From Drosophila miranda (Eukaryota; Arthropoda; Insecta; Diptera; Drosophilidae): 64,000 nucleotides of DNA. A program made the position numbers and the translations under genes. Below, in pieces: positions 35,415 through 49,100 of this stretch. The notes below the pieces were generated by a model. The model did not search any database. It saw only the letters and a list, made by a program, of their open reading frames with translations, and was not told the origin of the DNA. The stretch spans positions 13,392,001 through 13,456,000 of the forward strand of contig NC_046674.1 in assembly GCF_003369915.1 (NCBI RefSeq). Direction: 5' to 3'. Position 1 is the stretch's first letter. Every line of letters starts with the position of its first letter.

Positions 35415-37070
35415 ATGGTAAAGCAGAATGCGGAAGCTGCGAGAACGGAAAATGGCACAACGAATGCAACGAATCTTATTGTGAAAAGCGGCGGAAATGC
35501 AAACCAACCAAAGACGATGACGACAACAGCCAGGACATCATCATCGGCGGCCAAGATGGCGGAGGCTTTGTCGGCCTCATTGGCCGACTTGAGCGAACAA
35601 GAAAACGGAACGACGGGTGAGTGCCAAAAGTCTCAAGCCCCCCCCCCCCATATCCCTAATATTCCTAGAAATGGGACAAGCTTCTGCGAATCAAATTAGT
35701 ATCCCAAAGTGAGCATTCTTGGGGTTTATTTTGTTCGGTTCGGTTCGGTTCGGTTTTTTTTTTTTTGTTTCTTTCGACATCTAACAGTTGGCTCTAGGCG
35801 CGAGACTTTTGCTGGTTGCCTTGGTTTGGTCTTGAAATTGAATTACCATCTCTGGCTATACCCCTGGCTATCCCCCTGGCTGGCTGATGTAACCCCGTGG
35901 CTCGACTTAATTTGGGTTTGTCACGATAGCGCATCAGCTGCCCCGCGCCGCACCCATTTCCTCTATCCTGCCCTCTCCTTTTGACCTGTCGCGCGTTTGT
36001 TGTTTTAATTAAATTTAGCCCCACTAACCCACCGCCCACCGCCCACAGCTCATAATAATTATGGCACTAATAATGACGGCCATGATAATACACATAGTTT
36101 ACAGAGTTTTCCCCATTAATTTTGGAGTTATTTTTGAGCGGCGCGTTACCTGGGTTAAGCTCAAATGTCAGACAGGGTTAATTATCTTTGGTATTTTGTG
36201 GAGAGAGCCACCTCTGGGAAACGTACCGATGGCCCCGAGGCTCGAACGAAAATCAAGATATAAACTCTGCAAATATTGCGTTCTTCCTTGGCCTCGAGGG
36301 CAACCTGTTGAATGTCACTGTTTTTTTTTTTTGCTTTGGTTTGCAAAGTTTTGATGTTGATGTTGCCTTGGGCCTCTGGAATGAAAGAACGTTTATTGAT
36401 TTCCATTCGATGGTATTTATTTTTGGGCGTTCTTTTTGATACAAGTCTTTGTTAAAACTTTACTTAAATTTAAAGAACGAAGAACAGCTTATTCCACCTG
36501 GGCTACAGTGTCTCTGAGCATTTGTTTCTTAGCGAAATAGATTGAAATCGTTATGTACAGGAAGTACGGCAATAATACTGTCAAAGAGATGGCCAAAAAC
36601 TGCTCAATATTGCTCGTGGTTATTCAAAGTAAACTCTCACCCCAAGTGATGCCCACGAATATCCAGTAGACAATACAATTTCCAATGCACATGTTCGCAC
36701 TTAAATGGATGGCCATTACAGCGCTCTGCAGGACATAGACGATCGTAAATGCCAGGAAGCAGCCTTCAATCACAATGTAGACCAGAACCGGAGTAGGAGA
36801 TGTCTGCATTTGAGATATTGCAGAAGAAGTAATCCTTTTATGGCACTTGTACATACCATGATCAGGGAAACGGACAAACAATTGCCAGCCACGAAATGTA
36901 GGACACCCCAAAAGACGGCGAAAGTTTCTGAACAAACAAATATGGAAGCAATATTTTCGAAATATACATATTTCATGAGTATTTACATTTTACCTCTAAT
37001 CGTATTATCGTTGGTTCTATCAAAAAATAACCCTGCAAGTAATTAATTAGTAATATTTACTATATACACA

Positions 37071-37106
<36 letters not shown>

Positions 37107-40100
37107 CTGAAGAAACCAGCCAGAGAAATAATGGCCAACAGATCGGAGAAGAGGGCTATGATCAGGCCACCGCTTCGTAGCGATAGATAGCGGCAGAAAT
37201 GTTTCGCCTGGAAAAACTTTTCAGCCTTGCACATTTCCAATTAATTTCAAAGCTCACAGAATAATAATAATTTGTAGTTTTAGTTGTAGTTGTAGTTTTT
37301 GCTTGTCGTTTCCCCTGACACAGATTGCCGGGTATCCTTAGATGTAAAATTATTGCAAAATAAACAAATGTTTTTTCTAGACTTTAAGCAAAAATAATTA
37401 TATTTCCGATCGTTGTACAACCCTGCCACTTGGGGCTGACTCAGCCTTTAGTTCCCGGTAGTAAGAGTATGTGATGTAAAAAAAATACAATGTCATTCCT
37501 AAGAGCATTAGGTATTATAGCAAAGATATGTGGAGAATAAAGCAGCATCTCACCCAGCCAAGCAACCACATATATCCAATAGGTTATATTGTGCCCAAAG
37601 CTCTGGTTCACAATCAAGTTTTTGCCCATCGCAGCTGAAATAATGCTGAATACCAGCAGATACGTGACCTGGACCAAGTGCATCAGCATGGGCACCCAGA
37701 ACAGAGGCAGATATTGCTGTAGGAGTTGCCAGATTAATTTCAGACTCCACACCGATACGATCTTACCGATATGATGGCAGCCAGCAGGACAAACGAAGCG
37801 ACGACTGTCAACAGATCTGGCACAAGTTGCAGCACTGTCTGGGTTACCTGGGCTAAATGGAGGACAGGACAGTGTTAGGCCAAAATATGAGCTCAATGAA
37901 AAACGGAAACCCACTTACCTGGAAACACATATGTGGACTCATACGCAACCGTATCTATCCAAGCAGGAAAAAAATAAAAATGGGAAAATGTAGTGGGAAA
38001 AGGGGGGTTTTATTTACTATTCAATAGGTTGAAAATGTAGTCAATGTTCATTCCGGAGCAGAACAGCTGGAAGAGGGCGAACAGAATGCAGCCCGTTTGC
38101 AGGGACACACAGAAGCAGCATTTCTTGGCACGTAACATATTAAAATCAAATACCATTTCATATATTTAATATAATTTTGATTTTGACAACGAACACAAAA
38201 TAACCCCAATTCGAGACAATAAACTCCCCGAAAAAGTATGCTACAGTCGTGGCCGGAATTTCCCATTACAGCTAAATGCACACTGCCTTCAGTATGACAC
38301 TTCGTGCTGCATCATGGCCAACGTTTTCTGGTAGTACGATAAAATAATATACACAAAATATGCGGAAAATACTACAACAACACACATTAGTGGAGTATCA
38401 GACCGATCGTTAATCAATATCTCACCGATCCAGCAGCTAATAAAGCCCCAATAGGCCGTACTCGAATAGACACCCATCCTGACGGTCACATTAATGTTGA
38501 GCGCCGTGGCTATAATGCTATATAGAAACTGATACAGCAACTGGGTGACCTCGAACGTGAGTGTGATCAAAATCAGATGTATGAGGTTCTATTCCATTGG
38601 GGGGGATTGTTCAAATTGGTTATTTGATCTACATTTAGATCAGCTTTCGACTCACCGTCGTGAGGGCAGTCAACAGGAAAAAGACGGCAATAATTGTTAG
38701 AAATTCTGGCATAAGTCTGAACAGTATCTGGGTGGCGCCCTCTTCCCAGAAAATAAGGTTCAAAGTTCAATCGAAGAGAACAAAAGATTTATATCAGTGG
38801 AGTACCTGGAAAGACCACCGAGTCACTGTTCGTTTGATTGTCTGCGACAGACAGGCAGATACTTCTGGGTATCAAATTAGTCAACAGATATTTTGCGTTA
38901 GCTATTTACCTCCCATTTTGACATTGAAATTGTAAATGTGCATGCTGCACACGAAAAGTGAGATGATGGACAGAATGAAGCAGCCCGCCCGCAGGGACAT
39001 ACAGTAGCAGAATCGATTGGCTAATATCATGTCTTGGAAGGAAAGTAACTGAAATTTTTGTGAAAATACCAAATTAAACAGACGAGTAAACGCATCATTT
39101 TGAACTGACATTAAACGCAAAAAATGCCATATCAGCCACACATGGCGTATACGTAATTTACATCCATGGTGCCGTCAGTCTTGAGAGCATGTGGTTTGGA
39201 TTGCTCTAAGCCAGCTGCTGCCTGGATCTGGGCTCTGAGCTCTGGGCGGAGAGTATTAACTTTTTAGCATAATTTCAATTTTAGCAATTTGTATTATGGC
39301 CTCATTAGCATTAGCCAAGAGCCGCCCGCCTGCCTGCCTGCCTGCTCTCAGAGTGTGTGTGTGCGGCATGACTGGCATAGCTGGCATGCGTGGAATCGTT
39401 TTCAGTTCTCATCAAGATGCTAATGAAATTATTAAGAAAATTGAGTCTGTCATATTAACACGAGAGCATAGGCGTCGAGGGGCACACAGAGGAGGATACT
39501 TGAGTGAAGTTTAAATTGAAAAAGAACACGTGTAATACACAATACGGATTTAATCAGTTCCAAATTGAAGAGGGTACCCTTAGGGCACCTTTAGGACACC
39601 CTTAGGGCACCTAAGTACGGTCAACACATTTTGGCATATAATCTTGCGGATTCTTCAACTGGTTGTATCGCGAATAGACCACAATCAGGCAGTATATATC
39701 AATGGCTGGAATGAAAGATATTTAGCCAGATTATTACAGTAGCCGGGAGTCAGGATCTGGGCCTACCCAGGGTCAGTAGAATAACGAGCACATATAGGGC
39801 AGTAGATAGAGCACTACTGAAAAAGGGATTTCGCACATTAATCATCGCATGGTAGGCAATATAGTACCCAATGATGTGCACGACAAACAGTCCCATCCAT
39901 ATCTGTATGGACAATATGTGGTTCTGCGACAGGAGGTGGGCTAGGCAGGGATTACAGGCCACAACGAAAGTCAGTTAGTACTTACGGTCATGACGGCCAC
40001 CAGCAGGATGACTGCTGCCGCAATCATTAGACAAACGTGGCTGACATTGAACCATTTGACCCAGTTATCAGAGCTCAGATCTAGCAGAGAGTGTGACAGA

Positions 40101-43100
40101 GAGTATTCTTGCGAGAGATATCCTTATTCTTACTTTTCCTGAAGATAATGTCATCGGCCAGGGTGGCCGCATTCAGCAGGCCCGACATGATCGTGTAAAA
40201 CGCTATTAAAATGCTGCCACAGTACAGCGATATACAGAAGCAGCATTTGCGCAGAGTGCACTTCCTTCGGTGTGGCATCCAAAATAAATATTCATACAAA
40301 TGTTTGACAAAAAACGCTTACAACTTTTCAGATTTCGAACAAAGAAAAACTCTTTAAAATGTAAGGCATGCCCCCACGCCCCCACGCCCCCACCAATCAA
40401 TGATAATCGCCGCTAACTTTGGTTCTTTGGGTTTGTTTTTTTTTTTTGTCAGTCGAAAGTACTGTTCATCTTTAAGAAAGTTGTGCGACAATTCCCACGG
40501 CCCCCGCCCAGCCTGCAAAAACTTTCACTGCACAGAAAGTTGTTGGCCAAAGTCGTTTTCCTTAGCCTTTTCTTGCACTTTCGCCAGTTTCCTTGTTACT
40601 TTCTTGATGGCCTGGCTCTAATTGAAAGCAGCTGCTGCTACCCCGAACTGATGCCTGATGCTCCCCAATCAACTGGAATTTTTGAAGCTCTTTTAAATTA
40701 GGGGATTTATCAGCTTTATCAAGTGCAAATTATCACAATTTTCCAACTTCAAAGTTTTGTCTTAAAAATGTTTTTAAAGTAGATTAAATTTCTGAAATAT
40801 TTCAACAAGAAATTGATGAACTCTCCTATGTTTTTCTCCCCCCCCCCAACATTATTAGACATTATTAGACGCTAATCGGATTAGAGAGTTGTAGTCTCGG
40901 TCCTCATTAGGCGGGCCGTTGGCTGGTAGCCGCATATGGCCGGGTTCCGTCATGATTGATTGCAGCATCAATTTATTTGTCATTAATATACCAACATGCG
41001 ACATCCAAGAGTTGCCTGAGCAAACTGTTGATGGCCCATTAAATGCCAGAGGAGGCCAGAGGAAAATGGAAAAAGCTCTGCAACATATTATACGATCCAA
41101 TCCCCCTACTCATACACACACATATACCCCAACACCCATTACCAATACGAATGCTCTAGCATCCTGGATCCATTCGGAATCTCTTTCAGCCACTCGCAGC
41201 ATCCATCTGTCATCATTGGATTGAGTGTGGATGGGTGTTTGGGGTGGTGGCCGCCTCTGATCCCTCCCCCATTCCCATTCACACCCCCCCCTCTCTCTCC
41301 CGCTCTCTGCCCACTGTATTTATAGCATCTTAATTGAATTTCAATTTTCAATTTTGCTTTTAATTGAATTCAATGAAAAAGTGTCGATGAATCGGCATTC
41401 AGCATACGAATACCCTCTGCCCCACCCCACGTTCCTCCCTCCTTCCTCCCCCTCCTCCCCTTGTCACCCTACTGTCACACTACACTCGTCTCTGGCGCTG
41501 CTGCTATTGCTGTTGATTCAGTTGGAGCACTGGAGCACCCCGACTGCCTGCCTGTTGATGGCGCCAACGAGGCCGCAAAGCATCCTAAGTGAGCCTCCAT
41601 CCTAGCACTGAGAGAAATTGGTTCGGGCCGGGGCTCGGTTCAATGAATTTTCTTTAGAACTTGCAATAGCTTTTCTCGCAGTGCAGTGGCAAGTTTTTAC
41701 TGCAGTAGACCCATTGGGCCACAATTGGCCTGGCTTGATGTGATTGCGCTCATATTTTGCGCACTGATTGGTTTGTGATTGACTGAAAAGTGTTGTAAAT
41801 TGATTCGACTGTGGAAAGCAGTGTGATAAGCAAACCCCCCACACCCCCAAACCCCCCAGACCCCACTGTTTGCCAATAAATGGGTTAGGCAATAAAAGAT
41901 CCAAAAAATCTAGCCCGATGGATGGGCTATCAATATCGTGTACGGTGTACGGTGCCAGGTGTTTGATGTTTTATTGGGGGTCATTTTCGGGAAATCAATG
42001 CGATTGTTAGAAACTCAAGACACTTTAAAAGCTCTTAAAGACTGTAGACCTTCTCACACATTTCTATTAAGACTCGCACAAGCTTTGTGTGAAAACAGCC
42101 GCCAACCGAAGCGAATCAGACGAATGGAAATTCAAATGAATGCAACTTGCATGCGAAATGAGAAATTCCCAGGAGCATACACACCTCCACACACCTCCAC
42201 ACACCTCCACACACCTCCGTAGAAGCATCTGTATCTGCAGGGCAGATACATCTACATCGGCATCAGCAGATGTATTCGTATCTGTGTCTGCCTCTGCATT
42301 TTGCTGACTGCCTGGCTTATTATGCGGGCACACCATTCCCCATTCAAAGTGCTCATGAGTTTGCATTTATCATCTAAGCCGACCATCCCCTCCCCCACCA
42401 TGTACCACATGTCTCGCTCGATATGAGATTTATGCCACTCAACACAGAAGATGAAATGCTCATAGCCCATAGCCATGCCTCAGCCATGATGCCCGCCCGT
42501 TTCAATGCCGGGAGGGTCGTAGGTGATGATGACAATAATGCCGTGACCCATCCCCCACCGCCCATCCCCCATCTCTGTGGGGGAGAGCCCCGAAATAAAG
42601 GCAGGGAAAGCAGGAAAATATATATGCAAATTGCTTTGACAGTGCGTCCCAGAGCTTCCAGAGTCAGCAGATTTTTGTTCTTTTTTTTATTGCTAAAATG
42701 TGCATATTACGATTTCAGACTTCGAGATTTCCAGAATTGTGGGTTTTTGTATTTTGTTGTGGCAGAGATTTTTCCTAATCGTTTTCAGAGTTTCAGTTTT
42801 CAGATCTGAATATTCCACAATCAATATTCCCACAAACGCCCCCCAAAAACTATTATCGGGTTGCCCTATAAAAATATATATCTAAATTTAAGCTTTCCTC
42901 CCAATTTAGATTTTCCCTTTCTTGGAGCACACACACACACACACACTTTTATAGCAAAAATAGCTCTAGGACAGACAGCTATTAGAAGAGGGAAACACAA
43001 GGCACGAACTATTTTGGCCATTACCGAAATTGAAAGCTTAAGTGTTTTGGGGTCGAACAGCTGATTGACTGGCATGCCCGCCCCCTCCCAGCCCCCAGGG

Positions 43101-46100
43101 CCCGAACGAAGGTGGCCGGGAAAAATAGTCATCAGCAGAAAATTGAAAAACCTGGTAGTGCTGAAAAGCAGCAGAGAAATAGTAGAGAAACAGCAGAGAA
43201 ACAGCAGAGACACAGAAGAGAAATAAGTTCTGGATGTGTGCCTGCAAATGACAACGACAGACTAGTCTTAGCCTTTTGTCTTAGCCAGGCCATTATTTAC
43301 GAGCATCGTGCCAAGGACAGGCCAAAGAAGCATCGCGTCCTGCTATAGAAACTGAAGGAATATGTACGTGCCGTGCCGTGCAGTGCCGTGCCGTGCCCCG
43401 TTGTGTCTTTGTCGTCTCTGGGCGATGGCACGTCTATTACCTTAAACGTCTGTTGCCAATTTGGCATATCCATTGCCACAGCCACATGGCCAGGAGGCAT
43501 CGCTTCGTTCGCATTGACTGCACCTTGATTAATGCGCTCTGCCAGGGCACAATTTTTCCCCATTCCGATTCCATTTCCATTTCCTTTCCTTTTCTTTTTT
43601 TTTGTTCCTCCTGTTTTTCGAACACTTTCATTGTTTCCGTTTCCGTTGCGTTGTTTTGTCTCCAATTTGCTTGGGATCTGGAGCACGTTTATTCGTTTTG
43701 TGCCAGGTGTTGATTACTTTGATCGAAGAAGCTTGTTGCCGGACCTGGACCGGCCCTGGACAGAGATGTTTGCCAATTAACAAAGCAAACGAATTCCGAA
43801 ACTGAAAGAGAACCGGAACATCCTTGAATATGCGAGTATGGGGGGACACTAATCCATGGAACAAGTTGTCGGATGCGATGATGCGGTGCAGCCAGCATCC
43901 ACTCCCAAGGCTTGCCACACAAATCGCACGGTTTGCCATCCCTGGGTAGGACATTCTCCGCTCCTCCTACGGCTTCTGCTCCTACTCCTTTCTTCTGCTT
44001 ATTCTGCTATCCATTCTTGGCATGCGGCGCACGACTGAGCGTAAAAAGCTTGTTGTACTCGTACTTTTACTTTTACTTGTGCCCCGCCCCACCGAAGGAT
44101 GCAATTTAAAATGTTGCAGCCGGTGGCATGGGTGGCAGGTACTTCATGGCATGGCTTCCTCCACATATTTATATATTTTGTTGCATTTTACGGGCAGACA
44201 CTAACCCAGTGGCCACCCACTCAACAGGTCGTATGCGCAATATGCGCCAGGGCGCATACTTTTGGGTGTCAAAATTATAGCAGAAATTTCATTTGAAAAT
44301 AGAAGAGACTAGAACATGACAAGTGCTTTTAAACGATTAAAAGGCCAACAAGTTTTGCACATTTTCCTCTCCTTTCGACAGTTTCTTAGGCGAGGAATAT
44401 CGATGCCAAACTGGGCATAAATTTACTTTCCAATTGCACAATCATATATAAATTCTAAAACAATGCTTTGTCGATAAACGCCTGTGGCAAACAGGATACT
44501 TGCGGGAGACGCACAGGGCGCAGTCCATGCTGTGGTTGCAGAAGACATGCCTGCACAGGCCTCAAACAGACGGGACATTTGTGGACAGAGCGACTCTCGG
44601 TGCTCCCTGGCAGCCCGGCTTGGCGATCGAGTGGATCGGCTGGAGCAGGTTGTATCCTGGCCTGTAGCGACGGCGATGGCGACGTCTGAGTGGAGGCTGG
44701 GAGTGCGAAGGTACAAGGTCGGACGCCAAGTGCCAGACTCCGGCAGTCGACACTGAACAGGAGCAGGAGCAGAAGCACCAGCTCCAGAGATGAGGCCAGG
44801 GTCAAGGGATTATAGTTGACAAAATACCTGTTTCCGATGCTACCATTGCCAGCCAGTGCTAGTGCCTAAAAACCAGCTGTGATTAGAGTGAATATTAAAC
44901 AGTTGGTGGATTCCTACCTTTGGGTCCAACGTGGCTCCAATCAAAGGGTTGCCTCGGCGAATACTGTGAACCGAATGGACATTCTCCTACTTTCTTAAAT
45001 ACCCTTGGATAGCCTTGAGAGTCAGTCGCAGTCGTGGAAATTTGTCAAAGAAACTCAACAGGAAAAACCGAATGACCCGAAGACCCACAAGACTACTTTT
45101 TCATTTCCTTAAAAAATACAAATAAAAATGTGTAGCAAATAGAGAACTGGTGGAGATATCCGATTCCCCACTAAGCCGGTTACCCCAACAGCTTAACCCC
45201 GAGCCCGAGCCCGAGACCGAGCACAGCGAGGTGGCACTATGCTTTGCTCTGCATCTTAAATTCGTAATTCAGCCACAGAGTCCTTTGGCAGCGAACTCAA
45301 TCTTCCTAATCGGTTGACTCTCGTCTCCGTTCAACTGTTATCCCTGCCCAGCCTTGACAATGTGTCTACACCTACTTAATCGCATCGCAGATGGATCTGT
45401 GGAAGTGAAGTGGGAAGTGGGAGGCTCCTGCTCGTTGATGAAATAAATTCCATGGCAGAAGCTCTAGCAGCGACCTCCTCACTGTCGCTGTCGCTGTTGC
45501 TGTCTCCGGTCTTCTGTCTCCTATCTTCTGTCCTCGGTGTCGTCGTCGGCTTCTAGCTTGTCTTCAACTGTTTCACTTTAGCCGTTTTATTTTTTATGAG
45601 CCCAAGCGCTGGAATGCCACACTCGCACACATACACTCACGGGAGAGAGCATCTGTCACACTGGGGCACACACACATACACACATACACCGTCTCTGGGC
45701 TGGGGCCAACACGCTTTCCTTTCACTGGATGTCAAAAGAATTCCATTCCTGTTTGATTGCAGAGAATAAACAAGTGAAGGCAACGTCAGTCCACCCCCCC
45801 AACCCCAACCCCAACCCCCCTTTCTCTCAGTGTGTGTGTTTGCCTCTCGACTTATTTTTCCTTTTTTTTTTTTTGCTTATTTTGGCCTGCGGCTTTGGCT
45901 GAGTTTTTCCTCTTAGCTCTTGAGCGTGTCGTGACTGAGTCGTGGATTGAATCCTTTACTTAATGCGGTGTACCCATTTCTATATACATCTCGCCTGGCA
46001 ATTGTAATATATACTCGTACTCGCATTTTATAGCACACATAATCTGGATACATTTTGAGCTACATTTATGGCCTTTGGGTGTGTGTGTGTTTTAATGGCG

Positions 46101-49100
46101 ATTTTTATGGCTTTTAACGATAGAAAGATTCGTCCTGGCTCTGTAAATCTGTGTTACTGAACGACAATCATCCATCCTACTCGCCCCCAAAAAGGGGCTT
46201 AACCAAAGCCCAAAAACACACACACAAGCCACAAGCAGGCCCCGCAAAGTGAAATCTTTGCCTAATGTTGGGCAAATGTTTGGCCCATTAATTAACCGAA
46301 TAGAAAGCCAGACCGACACTTGACCCCATACACCACTCAGACGCAGACTTGTTTTACTCCTAATTATGAAGGATATTCGGACCGGGCCCCCCCACCACAT
46401 CCACTATTGATTTATTTGGTCAACTCTCGTGGGGCGACAAAATCAATTCAGTTATAAATAGGGAGACCCACAACCAGCCCAAAAAAAAAATACCCCTGGC
46501 AATCGGCTCTCAAATATCATGGGCCTACAAAGAGCGAGTAAAAGTACTTTAAATGCCTGTCTGTCTGCCTGCCAGTCAATTAGCGGGGCATTAATCGGTG
46601 TATATCGATTTACACAAAGAAAAAGCATTAACAATATGCTAATTTATATGCTTGAGCGTAATTTACTTTTCCAACGGACTGTGCGTGAGTGCTGGTTGAT
46701 TTTTGAAAGCTCTGAGCGTGTGCGGATACTGCCAGTATTTGCTCTTAAATCCGCCGTTAATTGATATTTGCACTCCTCTTCCGGCAGTGTATATAAATAT
46801 GATTCTTCCCCTTTGCAGAGAGTAGTGTTTCTATATTTATTTGGGTGAAAGTTGAGAGATTATAATCCGAGTATGTGGCCATACTCTATGGGTTGTACTG
46901 CTTATTTATTTATTGATTTTCCCCCAAAAGGTAAGTGGCATTCCGATTTCATTTTGTTCTGGTGGCATTTTATTATCAACCAAGAACATTGTCCTGACAG
47001 CTCAATTAACGCCGGGAATATGGCAAGCAATTGTGGGGCCAATGAAATGGGGATATGGTGTACAATTAGTTGCCAAATGCCAAATTTAGCGGAGAAGGTC
47101 AAGAGCCCAAAAGGCCGCTGGATGCCTTCCAAAACATACTCGCATGTAGATTAATTTTTAAGGACACTCGGGTAAATGTACTTATTTTGTTTGCCTTTGC
47201 AGCTGAGGACATCCACCTGAATGACTTGTATACCCGCTACCGGCAGAGGCTGCGCAAGTCGCTCTTTACGTCGGGCCTGTTGACATCATTGCTGGCATCT
47301 GTGGTGTCGATAATAATTGGCATCGTTTACGAGCAGGTAAGCACTCGGCTTAGATGCGGACGACGCGCGGAGTCGCTGGGGATCTACATGCATATGTGTT
47401 CCTCCCACAGCACCTGGTGCAGACGCTCCTGCTGGCATTGGCGGCCCTTATCTCCGGCTCCATACTCACGGCCCTGCAGTTCCCGGCCGTGCTCAGCTCT
47501 CCGGCGGCAGCCTTGGCCTTTGCCATCGTCACCACCTTCTCGCTGGGCACCATTGCGGCCATAACCGGGGACGAGCTGGCCCCTCTGCCCATGTATGCAT
47601 TGTTTCTGGTAAGCCCTCCTCCTGCCTCTTCCACTAAGAAAAGGATTACATACATATCTCATATGTGTCTGTGTGTGTGTGTTAATTGCAGTGCATCCAC
47701 TCCATGCTGCCCATATCGTGGCCCGTATCCGTGGTGCTGGCTCTATTCATGACCGCCATCCACATCGTTTACCGGATCGGCACCAGCCCGGACTATGCAC
47801 CCGATTTGCCAATGGTAAGTCCCGCCATTCATTTGCACACTCCATACAAATGATTGGATTATTTGTCATCAGGTGGGGGGATGGGGTTGGGCCTGGGGCT
47901 TGGGCCTGGGGCTTGGGCCTGGGGCTTGGGCCTGGGGGGATTACAATGTGGAGAGTTGTCTCCGTCCGGTCTCGGTCAGCAATTAGTTAAATGGGGTTTT
48001 ACGATCTTAAGGAGTATCCTCTGTTGGGATTAAATGGGAATCAACGTATGGATTATGGCATCCCGCTCTTTGTATATTTATTTGGAAACAAGTGGTGCAT
48101 ACTCCGATTATACTGTACCTGAAAAACAGTTTTCTACACACTGAGAAAAATTCCTGGAACTATAGTATTTACAAATTAACCAATAGATTTGCTCCAAGAG
48201 TCGTTTTTTTTTCTGCTTAAATTTTGATATATGTATATGTATAAACAAATATTTAAATTAAATATATTTAAATTCAATACTTTTATATTTTTAAACGCAT
48301 TTATTTAAAAAAAATATTTCATATCTACATACAAAATATTTTTATATTTGAAAATGCATTTGTCTAGAATTTAAAAATTTATTTCATATTTAAAAATATA
48401 TTTCATGTTTAAATTAAATATTTTCACATTTACATATATTGAAAATATTTCATATTTAAAATAAATATGTTTCATATTTAAATTAAATATTTTTATATTT
48501 AAAAAATATTTCATATTTAAATTATTTTCACATTTATATTAAAAATATTTCATATATAAAAAAAATATATTTCGTATTTCAATAAAATATTTATGAAATA
48601 TATTTCCAAAAAATATGAGGAACTATATTTATTTAAGTGTTTAATTGTTTTAAAAATCGTTTTTAAAAAATCCAATATTTAATTGAAATTCTGTTTATAA
48701 AATTAAATTTTTTTCTGAGTGCATTCAACGCTCAACAACTCGTTTCATTCTCAAAAGCTTAAATAGCTTCAGCATTATCACGTGGATAGAAATAATTAGG
48801 TTCTGAGCTCGTTTCATTTCCCTCCACCGTACCCCTATACATCCATCCATATACATATATGTACACACATGTGAATGGGTATAGGTATGGGTATGGTTAT
48901 GGGTATGGGTATGCACGTAACGACTGCGGTTTTCCTCCCACACAACAAACACCCATGCACCCCTCCAGCGATGCCTCGTTAATTAGGCTGCATCGCTGCA
49001 TCCTGTTTTTGCTTGCAAACCCCCCTCCTCCCCCTCCCCCCCCCCCTCTGGTGCAGCGGGGATAACGATGCGTTATGTGCTGTGCGCCATGCGCTGCTGC

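Noticed and set aside
36578-36640. Alternative acceptor TTGAGCAG for the last exon of cluster copy A
   Set aside because: It would give an intron of 41 nt, below the usual Drosophila minimum, and shift the frame. The acceptor 22 nt further on fits phase and paralogue alignment.
36624-36935. Unspliced 103-residue frame of cluster copy A ending WGESLL
   Set aside because: The frame runs through an intron. The donor GTGAGAG and the acceptor CTCTTTGACAG restore the C-terminal span shared with copies B and C.
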